From the NCBI GenBank assembly GCA_003241685.1, contig QFPJ01000035.1, forward strand, positions 1-33,219: a DNA stretch of 33,219 nucleotides. Reading direction: 5' to 3'. Positions 22,742 to 29,996 of this stretch are shown here, piece by piece. This DNA is from Sphingopyxis macrogoltabida. GTDB lineage: Bacteria; Pseudomonadota; Alphaproteobacteria; Sphingomonadales; Sphingomonadaceae. The translations under genes and the position numbers were made by a program. The notes beneath the pieces are model-generated. The model saw only the letters and a program-made list of their open reading frames with translations. It did no database searches and was not told the origin of the DNA. Each line of letters starts with the position of its first letter. Position 1 is the first letter of the stretch.

Positions 22742-23035
22742 TTATTCGTCGTCGGCGGCGGTGGTGTCTTCGCTGTCGGCGTCATCGCCGATCGAAGCGC
22801 CATCGGCCGCGCCTTCGTCGTCGGCGGCGGCTAGCGCGGCAAATTCATCGTTCTCGGCATTGGGATATTCGGCGGGATCATAATCGACGCCGGGAACCGC
22901 AAGCCGGGCCTTGCCGCGAGCGGTAAAGTTCTCGGCCTCGGCGGGCGAGACTTCGGCAAGATCGTCGGCGGTGGCCATGGTGCCCGCGATCATGACGGCG
23001 GACGTGACAACAAGAATGATGGTGGCTTTTTTCAT
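22742..23035 (-). CDS. Small acidic head-region protein, lambda FI position
   Basis: The protein has 97 residues. A hydrophobic N-terminal strand (MKKATIILVVTSAVMIAG) is followed by LAEVSPAEAENFTARGKARL and a very acidic Ala/Asp/Glu tail (DDEGAADGASIGDDADSEDT). The first half resembles small phage proteins that place an EAENLLRRGKA-like helix after a beta hairpin. The tail recalls the acidic FI proteins of lambdoid phages. The N-terminus could be misread as a signal peptide; export is unlikely for a head-cluster gene. Function unproven. Confidence 0.65.
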   Translation of the reverse strand: MKKATIILVVTSAVMIAGTMATADDLAEVSPAEAENFTARGKARLAVPGVDYDPAEYPNAENDEFAALAAADDEGAADGASIGDDADSEDTTAADDE

Positions 23036-23063
23036 GGTGATAATTTCCCGTCTATTGAGAAAG

Positions 23064-23089
23064 GGAAGGGGGCTTTGCGGCCCCCTTCC
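23064..23089 (-). terminator. Hairpin just after the major capsid gene
   Basis: A 10-bp stem (23064-23073 with 23080-23089), loop 6 nt, followed on the minus strand by CTTTCTC. It lies between the capsid stop (23105) and the next ATG (23035), so it may terminate part of the transcripts or protect the capsid mRNA. Confidence 0.6.
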
Positions 23090-23104
23090 TGCTCGGGCGC
23101 GTTG

Positions 23105-25096
23105 TTACGGGGTGACGGTATCGCTGCCGTAGCAAAGCGACTCCACGCGGCGCAGAACAAAGTCCACGTCCTGGAAAACGACCAGGCGAAGGCCGCCGGA
23201 CTTCGACAGGCTGTAGGGATCAACGGTCAGGTCAAGGCCGCCCCACAGTGCGATAATCAGGTCGGCGAAATTGCCGTGGAACACATCGCCGCTGGCAATC
23301 TGGTTGGTGACTTCCGCGCGATAGCCGTTGACCGTGTTGCCGGGCTCCCAAATGGTCGCGTCGGTGCCTGCGCCGAACTTGGGCGTCGTCTTGCAATGGC
23401 CACGCATCGCGGCATTGAAGACATATGCCATGCTGTCCGTTTCGGCGTTGTCGCTGGCGATTTCGCTTTCCATCTTGACCAGTTCGGCGAAGGTCGGAGC
23501 GCCAGCGGCGGCGAAGTCCACGGCGTTCAGGCCGGTGTAATTCTTGATGCCGCGCGGCTGATTGGTCGCCCCGGTACCATAGAAACCGGCGCGGTCGATT
23601 TCCTGCGACATTGCGGCGCGCAGATCGCCGACAACCAGCGCTTCCGCGTCCGGCGTGGACTGCGACAGCAGCCGGCGCGTGATATCGGTGTATGCGCCGA
23701 CAGTCTTGGGCGACAGTGCAATCTGGACCAGCGTCGGGGTGCCTTCCGTGGCATCGCCGCCCTCGCCGACCCAATATGCGGTCGCGCCGCCGGTCTGCTT
23801 CGGGATTTCGACGTTGCCGACAAGTCCGCCCATCACGCGGCCAAGCTGCATGATCGTGGTGCGCTTGCGCAGCATGTCGATGAACGAGCCAGCCAGAAGG
23901 TCGGTGGCAACGATGTTGCTGCCGCTGGTGGCGCCGACCGGGCTGTTGGCCGCCCCGCCCGCGTTGAAAGCGCGATTGTTGGACAGCACGTCCGCCGGGA
24001 TCAGGATGCCCTTGGCTTCCTTGCCATACTGGCGCTGCGCCGCAACGCTGCATTCGATTTCGAACGCGGCATCTTTCTGTGCGGCAACGTCATGCGGGTT
24101 GGCGAGCGCGCGGACGGCGCGCAGAAGCGAATAGCTGCGAACTTCCTTGTCCGTCATGCCAAGCTGGTCGCCCGGCTGATCGTCCAGCGGGGTCTTGCCC
24201 TTGGCGCGCTCCGCGACAAAATCCGCCAGCACGGCGCGCTGAAAGTCTTCGGCGCTCTTGCCGTCGCGGACGAACTCGGCCGCCAGTTCGGGCTTGCCAT
24301 ATTCGGCGCCCATGCTCGAAATCGAGCGAACGCGGGAGCGTTCGGTTTCCTCGCCGCGAGCGGTGGCGGCACGGATATTCTCACCGGCCTGTTCCAGTAT
24401 TTCGACGACTTCGGCGATGGTGCCGTCTTCGTTCATTTTTGCACGAACAAGATTGCCCTGCCCGTCGCGAACAATTTTGATATTCATTGGGGCAACGCCC
24501 TCCTTGGTGCGATTGGTTGCGTCGGCCAATTCCGGCCGCGTCCCCATTTCGCCCGTGGCGTCGTCGTTTTCCTCCCCCGGAATTTCCGCCGATCGTCCCA
24601 CGCCAACAGTATCGTCGGCGGCGACGGAAACCATGCTGATTTCATAGGGCGCCCAAGAGGCGCGATACACGTCCACGCCTTGGCGTTCTTCCACCAGCTT
24701 GAGGCCGGTAATGTCATAGCCGGTCGAAACCTTGGTGATGATGCCGTCTGCCATGTCCTGCAAAAGCTGTTCGCCGGCCTCTGACTTGCTAAGGCGCACG
24801 ATCGCACGGCCCTTCATGTCCGACAGGTCCACGCGCGCGGCCTCGATAACGCCGCGCTGATCGCGCCAATTGTGCATCCACAGCAGCGGGGCAGAATTAT
24901 TGAGGCGGCTAAGGTCAACCTCGCCCTCGCCATGTCCAAGAATTTCGATACCGAACCAGCGTTCAACGGTGTCGGTTTCCGAAGAAAACGACAGTTCAAC
25001 CGTGCGCGCCTCAATATCGACGGCACCAATCGTCGCTTCGCGGCGCATAGGAGCGCGCGAACGAATTTCGCTCAATAGCTTCGCAATCTTATTCAT
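23105..25096 (-). CDS. Prohead protease-major capsid protein fusion (HK97 fold)
   Basis: The protein has 663 residues from the ATG at 25096, which overlaps the portal stop by 8 bp (GAGGG upstream). The N-terminal third is a U35/S78-type prohead protease: LLWMHNWRDQRGVI (His), ITKVSTGYDI (Ser) and YRASWAPYEISMVSVAADDT. After a linker containing EIPGEE, about residues 205-300 are a scaffold-like helical region (MNEDGTIAEVVEILEQAGEN). The rest is an HK97 major capsid protein (SFIDMLRKRTTIMQLGRVMG ... PRGIKNYTGLNAVDFAAAGA). Cleavage should release the capsid part. An internal ATG at 24487 with AAGGAGGG upstream could also make capsid protein separately. Confidence 0.94.
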   Translation of the reverse strand: MNKIAKLLSEIRSRAPMRREATIGAVDIEARTVELSFSSETDTVERWFGIEILGHGEGEVDLSRLNNSAPLLWMHNWRDQRGVIEAARVDLSDMKGRAIVRLSKSEAGEQLLQDMADGIITKVSTGYDITGLKLVEERQGVDVYRASWAPYEISMVSVAADDTVGVGRSAEIPGEENDDATGEMGTRPELADATNRTKEGVAPMNIKIVRDGQGNLVRAKMNEDGTIAEVVEILEQAGENIRAATARGEETERSRVRSISSMGAEYGKPELAAEFVRDGKSAEDFQRAVLADFVAERAKGKTPLDDQPGDQLGMTDKEVRSYSLLRAVRALANPHDVAAQKDAAFEIECSVAAQRQYGKEAKGILIPADVLSNNRAFNAGGAANSPVGATSGSNIVATDLLAGSFIDMLRKRTTIMQLGRVMGGLVGNVEIPKQTGGATAYWVGEGGDATEGTPTLVQIALSPKTVGAYTDITRRLLSQSTPDAEALVVGDLRAAMSQEIDRAGFYGTGATNQPRGIKNYTGLNAVDFAAAGAPTFAELVKMESEIASDNAETDSMAYVFNAAMRGHCKTTPKFGAGTDATIWEPGNTVNGYRAEVTNQIASGDVFHGNFADLIIALWGGLDLTVDPYSLSKSGGLRLVVFQDVDFVLRRVESLCYGSDTVTP
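24485..24507 (-). promoter_or_regulatory. Internal in-frame translation start with strong ribosome-binding site
   Basis: AAGGAGGG lies 11 nt before an in-frame ATG (24487-24485) inside the protease-capsid gene. Initiation here would give a 460-residue scaffold-capsid protein without the protease. Confidence 0.5.
24569..24588 (-). repeat. Dispersed 19-bp element, copy 4 (in coding linker)
   Basis: Encodes AEIPGEE at the junction between protease and scaffold/capsid parts, 82 bp upstream of the internal ATG at 24487. Confidence 0.9.
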
Positions 25097-26672
25097 TCGT
25101 CTGGCCCTCGTTTTCCTTGCCGTCCGGCGCGTCATTTGCAGCGGCGGTCTTCACGTTCCCGGCCGCCGCGCCCTTGAAAAAGAACTTGATTATGTCCGCC
25201 GGAATGCCCGCGTCGGCCATGCTGGCCATGTCGTCGGCAATCTCGCGATAGACCGTTTCAGGGTCCCGGCCCTGTTCGCGGATAACTTGGCTCGGCGAAG
25301 TCAGGCCGCCCCGGATCGCGGCAAGGGCCGCCTCCGTGTCTTTGGTCGGATCGATCCATTGCCAACGGCGTGGTTGCCATGTCACGGCCTCGCGCAGCGC
25401 GGTTAACTTGTCCGGTGAAACCGGCTTGCCCTTGACGATGATCCTGCCATTCAAAAGGCGCCACGAAAGATGCGCGGAGCGCACGGGCTCAATCAGTGCC
25501 TCGATAAGCCATTGCTGAATTTCCTTGTAATGCTCGCGGGCGTCAAGGGTCATTTGCCGGATGCTGGAAAAGTTCACCCCTTCCAGATCGTTGCCAAGTT
25601 CGTTGTAGGGAACGCCCATGCCGGACGCGGCGCCGCGAAGCTGCGCCTTTAGAAACGGCGCGGTGTCTGCGGACGGGAAAAGAGGGTCCCAATCCGCGAT
25701 CCGCGCACCCTGGGGCAGCTCCTGAAACGACAGCGGCTCCGCTTCGATATTCAGGGACGCATCGTCTTCAAGTTCGGGGCCGAACCCTTCGTCCCATTCG
25801 ATAAAGCCCATTTTTGTTGCCGCTGCGCGCGCGTTCTGGACGGCGGCGTCTTCGAACTTCTCGACGTTACGGAGGCGCTTGAGCCCGCCGGAAGCCCAAG
25901 GAAGGCCGCGCTTTTGCCCGACCATTTCGGGCAGGAAACCGTGGATTATTTCGGCGGCGGGAATGCGAACAAATCCGGCACTCTCCACGCTATACCATGT
26001 GGAGTCCGTTTCGTCGGTGCTGGTAAAGTGATAGGCAACCGGGCGGCCCCACGGCGTCATTTCGATGCCGTGCCGCAAAAAATTTCCATTCGGCAGGCGA
26101 TCGACATTGCGCCAGACGGGCAGGCGTTGCGGGTCGATCATCTGGACCGCGAAGCCATGTGGTCCGGCCGCCGGGCCGTAAATGAGCCGCGCGATGAACT
26201 CGCCGTCACGCGCGGCGGTGACAACCGCAAGGCACTGGATTTCGCGCCACGACAGGCGGCCGGCCACGTCGCAATTTCCGCGCTTTGCCCAATCGGCATG
26301 ATCGGCCTCAAGCGCATCGTTCAGCGGCTTGTCGGGTTTTCCCCGCGCCGTCCGCGCCTTCGCCTGCATCGTGACGCCCAGCGGTCCAACGACATTCTGC
26401 CGGATAATCCGAATGAATGATCGCACATAGTCATTGTTCGCCCACTGGTCGCGCGATCGGGCCACAAGCGCGGTATGCTGCATGGCAACGATCGCGTCCG
26501 GCGTCATCGGAATTGTGGGCCAGCGGTCATTGTCTGCCTGTGCGGCCTTTAGCAGGCCCGCGAGCGCGGCACCGCCGCCGAAGCGCCGACCGCCCTTGAT
26601 GGACGGAACCGCCGAAGCGAGCGCCGGAACCTTGGGAGCGCCACGCTGGCGCTTATAAGCATCCGGCGACAT
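25089..26672 (-). CDS. Portal protein (lambda gpB-like)
   Basis: The protein has 527 residues (lambda gpB: 533). It shows WPTIPMTPDAIVAMQHTALV ARSRDQWANNDYVRSFIRII, then MIDPQRLPVWRNVDRLPNGN and IHGFLPEMVGQKRGLPWASG, all typical of Phage_portal_2. It forms the 12-mer vertex through which DNA is packaged. Its start overlaps the gpW-like stop (TAATG) and its end overlaps the protease-capsid start. Confidence 0.95.
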   Translation of the reverse strand: MSPDAYKRQRGAPKVPALASAVPSIKGGRRFGGGAALAGLLKAAQADNDRWPTIPMTPDAIVAMQHTALVARSRDQWANNDYVRSFIRIIRQNVVGPLGVTMQAKARTARGKPDKPLNDALEADHADWAKRGNCDVAGRLSWREIQCLAVVTAARDGEFIARLIYGPAAGPHGFAVQMIDPQRLPVWRNVDRLPNGNFLRHGIEMTPWGRPVAYHFTSTDETDSTWYSVESAGFVRIPAAEIIHGFLPEMVGQKRGLPWASGGLKRLRNVEKFEDAAVQNARAAATKMGFIEWDEGFGPELEDDASLNIEAEPLSFQELPQGARIADWDPLFPSADTAPFLKAQLRGAASGMGVPYNELGNDLEGVNFSSIRQMTLDAREHYKEIQQWLIEALIEPVRSAHLSWRLLNGRIIVKGKPVSPDKLTALREAVTWQPRRWQWIDPTKDTEAALAAIRGGLTSPSQVIREQGRDPETVYREIADDMASMADAGIPADIIKFFFKGAAAGNVKTAAANDAPDGKENEGQTNE

Positions 26673-27217
26673 TAGCTAAACCTCACCGGAATGGTTCGAC
26701 CCCAGCCGCCAAGCCCGGCCGCCTTTCGGCACTCGCGGCGGACGGTGGCGGCATAGTGCGCGCGCAGCTTCATCAAGTCGGCTATCGGCGTCCGATACAA
26801 TTCGCGATTGTTGATCCGATAGCGTTCCTGGTCGATCGTCGCGCGCTTCGCCAAAACCGCATCGATCGCGGCAAGCGCCTTTTCGGCGTCCGTTCGGCCG
26901 TCGAAGCCGGGCGCCGCAACCATGTCCGGCGCAACCAGCAATTCGCCGGTTTCAATCTCTATAACGTCGCTGTCGTCACTTTCGGCGCGAATGGACCACC
27001 AATAGCGGCCCGGTGCCCATTCTGCCGTTTCGGCGGCGGTCTGTTTAAACGAATGCGCTTCGCCATTGTGCGTTGCGGAAACGTCTATGCTGGCGGGGCC
27101 GCGCAAATGTAGCGTCATCGCCCAATCGGGCGCGGGGTGGCGCGCATCGTTGACCGACGCATTGAACGTCAGTCCGGCCGTTGCCTTCGTCGGAAATTCC
27201 ACAACACAATTGGGCAA
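26672..27217 (-). CDS. gpW-like head-tail connector with N-terminal beta domain
   Basis: The protein has 181 residues from a TTG at 27217 with GAGG 6 nt upstream. Residues 1-95 look like an immunoglobulin-like beta sandwich (GLTFNASVNDARHPAPDWAM TLHLRG ... YWWSIRAESDDSDVIEIETG E). Residues about 110-170 (AEKALAAIDAVLAKRATIDQ ERYRINNRELYRTPIADLMK LRAHYAATVRRE) match the helix-hairpin-helix form of lambda gpW, which is only 68 residues. The A-W-B position agrees. The fusion of a beta domain to gpW is unusual compared with lambda. Confidence 0.75.
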   Translation of the reverse strand: MPNCVVEFPTKATAGLTFNASVNDARHPAPDWAMTLHLRGPASIDVSATHNGEAHSFKQTAAETAEWAPGRYWWSIRAESDDSDVIEIETGELLVAPDMVAAPGFDGRTDAEKALAAIDAVLAKRATIDQERYRINNRELYRTPIADLMKLRAHYAATVRRECRKAAGLGGWGRTIPVRFS

Positions 27218-27232
27218 CGCCGGCCTCGCCTG

Positions 27233-29251
27233 TTACCAGCGCGCACCCCCAACCCTACTGGATTTCAGGACGCGCCGGGCCTTAACAACAGGCTTGGCTT
27301 GGCCTGCGGGGGTTGCTTTTTCCTCCCCCGTTTTTTCCGGCTGTGGCGGATTGTCGTTCGCGGGCGGCGGATTTTCGACGGGCGCGGCGCCTGTCGCGCG
27401 CGCAATGCGATTTTCGGCGATCCGAAAGGACGGGCTCGCAATCTTGAGCGCGGCCAGCGCATACACGCGGCAGTCAAGCGCCTCATTGCGCGGGCGCATC
27501 TTATGCCACTCACGCACCGGAAAGCCTTTGACGTAGCGCGTCACCAGCTTTTCGGCCGTCATCTGGTGGAAATATTCGGGCTCGCGGCCGGTCGGGAAAT
27601 GGCAGTAGCCGGGACCGGGCTTCGCTAGAGCGAGCCGGCGCATGACGGTAAGCTTGGCCTCATCTGCGCCGACAAGAAACAGGTCAACCTTGCGGACCTT
27701 TTTGCCAGATTGCTTGCGGCTGGGGGCGGCGGCGATCGGATGGCCCCATCCGCCGCGCCCCTTGATCGCGAAAATCCGGCGCCCGGTTTTTCCGCGCAAC
27801 CAGTCATACGCACTTTGCGTGTTTCCGCCCGTGCCGCCGGTATCGACCGCCGCCGCCGAAATCGACAACATCGCGCCGCTTTCATGCTGCCAGGTCTGCG
27901 CAAGCAAATCCTCCAATTCGTCCCAAACATCGCCCGCGTCGGGATCGCCCCACAAGACGACATGATCGACGGACCAGCTTTCTTCGCCATGGCCCCATGC
28001 GACAATTTCGACCTCAAGGCGATCGGGCTGCATGTCCACGCCGGCCGTGAGGACCACACCGCCCATGGGGACGGGCGCCGCATATTCTTCGGCACGCGAA
28101 ATCAGGCCGTCCGCGTCCGCCTGTTCTCCGCGTTCCTCGAAAGTCTCGGCGGCGGATACGTTCATGAAGGATTGTAGATCGCCAATGCGCAGCTTGTCGA
28201 AATAGGATTGCACGATGGCGCGAAGCCGCCGGAACGTGGACAGCCATTCCGGCGCGTGGAAGCTGGCGTGCCCCTTGAACGGCTTTGCCGCTTTCCAACC
28301 GTGCCCGGCCGCCTCCGCGCCGCGAATGGCTGCTATGCGCTGTCCGTCATCCCAGCCGGCGCCGCAATGCTCGCAATAATAGGCCGCCGTGTCGGGATCG
28401 TGATCGCCCTCAAGATCAAGGTCGGCGTCCTCGAAACCCGTTGAGCGGCGGCCCGTCCACGATATTTGCTCCCAGCGCAAATATTGGGCTTCGCCGCAAT
28501 GTGGGCACGGCACATGGAAACGCCGCTGATCGCCCGCAAGAAAGCCCTTTTCAATCCGGCTCACGCCCTTCGTCGTCGGTGTGCTGGATCGGGTCTGCAC
28601 GGCAATGTCGCCGAACGTCGCGGCGCGCTGCGCGAGCAATTCCAGCGCGTCACCTTCCGGCGTCACGTCCATGCCGTCCACTTCGTCAGCTTGGGTGATT
28701 GGCGCCGATCGACCGCGCAGCGTCTTGGGCGATCCGGCCCATGAGAACATGAGCCAGCCGCCGTTATAGCTTATGATGCGCGAATTGTTGACGCCGTCCC
28801 GCCCGCGCTGTTTGGCCATCTTGCGCGAAATGGTCGGGTTCGCGTCGAGCATCGGGCGCAGCTTCGTTTCAAGAAACGTCTGCACATCACCTTGCGTCGG
28901 CTGCACAAAAATCTGACTGCGCGGCTCATGGTCAATAAAATAGCCGGTGATGACCTGTTGCACGGTCGTTTTACCAAGCTGCGCGCCGGTCATGTAATCG
29001 ACCCGATAAATTCCCGGCTCTTTTACAACATCGACCATTCCCCGCTGATAGGGCGCGTTGGCGAAGCTGATCGGGCCGGGGATGGTGTTGCCAACCGGGA
29101 TGCGGACAGACGGGGAGATGCCGCGCGCCGGGTCGCCTTCGGCCCACACGCTCGGCAGCATGTCCGGCGGGGGCACCAGATTGGCAGCGGCAGACCGGCG
29201 CAGCGCGGCCATGACAGCCGCCTTATTACTAAAGGCGTGCGGCTCACTCAT
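27233..29251 (-). CDS. Terminase large subunit (lambda gpA-like)
   Basis: The protein has 672 residues from the ATG at 29251, which overlaps the small-subunit stop. It has the GpA-family ATPase motif YRVDYMTGAQLGKTTVQQVI (residues about 83-102), MFSWAGSPKTLRGRSAPI then QADEVDGMD (Walker B/DE region), a zinc-binding region CPHCGEAQYLRWEQ ... YYCEHCGAGWDDG, and a nuclease part starting GVDMQPDRLEVEIVAWGHGE. It cleaves and translocates DNA into the prohead. The Pro/Lys-rich C-terminus probably contacts the portal. Confidence 0.96.
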   Translation of the reverse strand: MSEPHAFSNKAAVMAALRRSAAANLVPPPDMLPSVWAEGDPARGISPSVRIPVGNTIPGPISFANAPYQRGMVDVVKEPGIYRVDYMTGAQLGKTTVQQVITGYFIDHEPRSQIFVQPTQGDVQTFLETKLRPMLDANPTISRKMAKQRGRDGVNNSRIISYNGGWLMFSWAGSPKTLRGRSAPITQADEVDGMDVTPEGDALELLAQRAATFGDIAVQTRSSTPTTKGVSRIEKGFLAGDQRRFHVPCPHCGEAQYLRWEQISWTGRRSTGFEDADLDLEGDHDPDTAAYYCEHCGAGWDDGQRIAAIRGAEAAGHGWKAAKPFKGHASFHAPEWLSTFRRLRAIVQSYFDKLRIGDLQSFMNVSAAETFEERGEQADADGLISRAEEYAAPVPMGGVVLTAGVDMQPDRLEVEIVAWGHGEESWSVDHVVLWGDPDAGDVWDELEDLLAQTWQHESGAMLSISAAAVDTGGTGGNTQSAYDWLRGKTGRRIFAIKGRGGWGHPIAAAPSRKQSGKKVRKVDLFLVGADEAKLTVMRRLALAKPGPGYCHFPTGREPEYFHQMTAEKLVTRYVKGFPVREWHKMRPRNEALDCRVYALAALKIASPSFRIAENRIARATGAAPVENPPPANDNPPQPEKTGEEKATPAGQAKPVVKARRVLKSSRVGGARW
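27320..27340 (-). repeat. Degenerate copy of the dispersed element (copy 6)
   Basis: Shares the CGGGGGAGGAA half and the GGAAAA start, but has AAA in place of ATTC. It encodes EKTGEEK in the C-terminal linker of the large terminase. Confidence 0.5.
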
Positions 29252-29759
29252 CAGCAGACGGGGCGGCCTCCGCGTCATCGTCCGCGTCGTCGTCTAGATC
29301 GAAGTCGATCGCGGACGATTGCTCAAGCGCAAGTGTAAGTTCGGCGCGCAATGCCTGTTTAAACGTCACTTCGTTGGTTTCGCCCAGCAACTGCAAAACA
29401 GCGCGCGCCGGCACGTTCATCACGTTTGCCCGGATGCCCGCGAGCATTCGCGCCGTGGCGCGTTCGAACTCCGCGACGGGTGCGACTTCGGCGGCGGCCT
29501 TCGCAAATTCCAGTTCCGCGCGGCGGGTTTCCGCGAGCAGCTTGCGCCGCTTCAATTCGTTTTCATCGGCCGTGGACGTGCCGGCCGCACTCTCGCGCTC
29601 GCGATTGCCCCACCAGGCGACAACGTCCGGCACCATAAATTCCCACTGAATGCCTTTCTTGCCGCGCGTTTTGTAAGGACATCCCTCGGAAATCCAGCGG
29701 TCGATAGTCGGCAATGAGACGCCCATAACTTCGGCAAGGCCCTGCCGGTTCGTGATCAT
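29244..29759 (-). CDS. Terminase small subunit (Nu1-like)
   Basis: The protein has 171 residues. It starts MITNRQGLAEVMGVSLPTID RWISEGCPYKTRG, the winged HTH with basic loop of lambda Nu1 (181 aa). The middle is a coiled coil (RRKLLAETRRAELEFAKAAA), and the acidic C-terminus is expected to bind gpA. It recognises the packaging site. It overlaps both neighbours by a few bases. Confidence 0.95.
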   Translation of the reverse strand: MITNRQGLAEVMGVSLPTIDRWISEGCPYKTRGKKGIQWEFMVPDVVAWWGNRERESAAGTSTADENELKRRKLLAETRRAELEFAKAAAEVAPVAEFERATARMLAGIRANVMNVPARAVLQLLGETNEVTFKQALRAELTLALEQSSAIDFDLDDDADDDAEAAPSADE

Positions 29760-29996
29760 CCCGGCCGTCCGATCGTCTGCCCACGCGCGCGGTCGCCGAA
29801 CAGGTCGGCGTCAAGCACGATGGCTTCGCCTTGCTCGATAAGGTGCGCCACGGCCTTGACCCCGGCGCGGCGGCCATTCGCCCATTGGATGCGGCCGGCA
29901 CTGTCACGCATGATGCGTTCCCCGTTCGCCAGTCTCTCGGCGTAGCGTGCTGCCGTTTTCTGGACGGATTTCGGAACCGTGCGGGGGGGGGGTCAT
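29756..29996 (-). pseudogene. Small phage gene interrupted at a C10 homopolymer (frameshift)
   Basis: The convincing frame (TVPKSVQKTAARYAERLANG ERIMRDSAGRIQWANGRRAG VKAVAHLIEQGEAIVLDADL FGDRARGQTIGRPG) ends with TGA at 29758-29756 and overlaps the Nu1 start. Its natural start would be the ATG at 29996, which overlaps the phosphoesterase stop (ATGA), but ten C residues (plus-strand G10, 29983-29992) put that ATG one base out of frame. With nine C it would read MTPPRTVPKSVQ for 79 residues. An in-frame ATG at 29911 gives a 51-residue remnant. Sequencing error, phase variation or slippage are all possible. Confidence 0.7.

Noticed and set aside
22742..23035. Signal peptide and export for the small acidic protein
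   Set aside because: The N-terminal hydrophobic part fits a beta strand of a head-region protein; no cleavage site is convincing and the gene lies within the head cluster.
23075..24784. Long plus-strand open frame (569 codons) opposite the capsid gene
   Set aside because: Same reason: shadow of the protease-capsid gene, with no domain and no ribosome-binding site.
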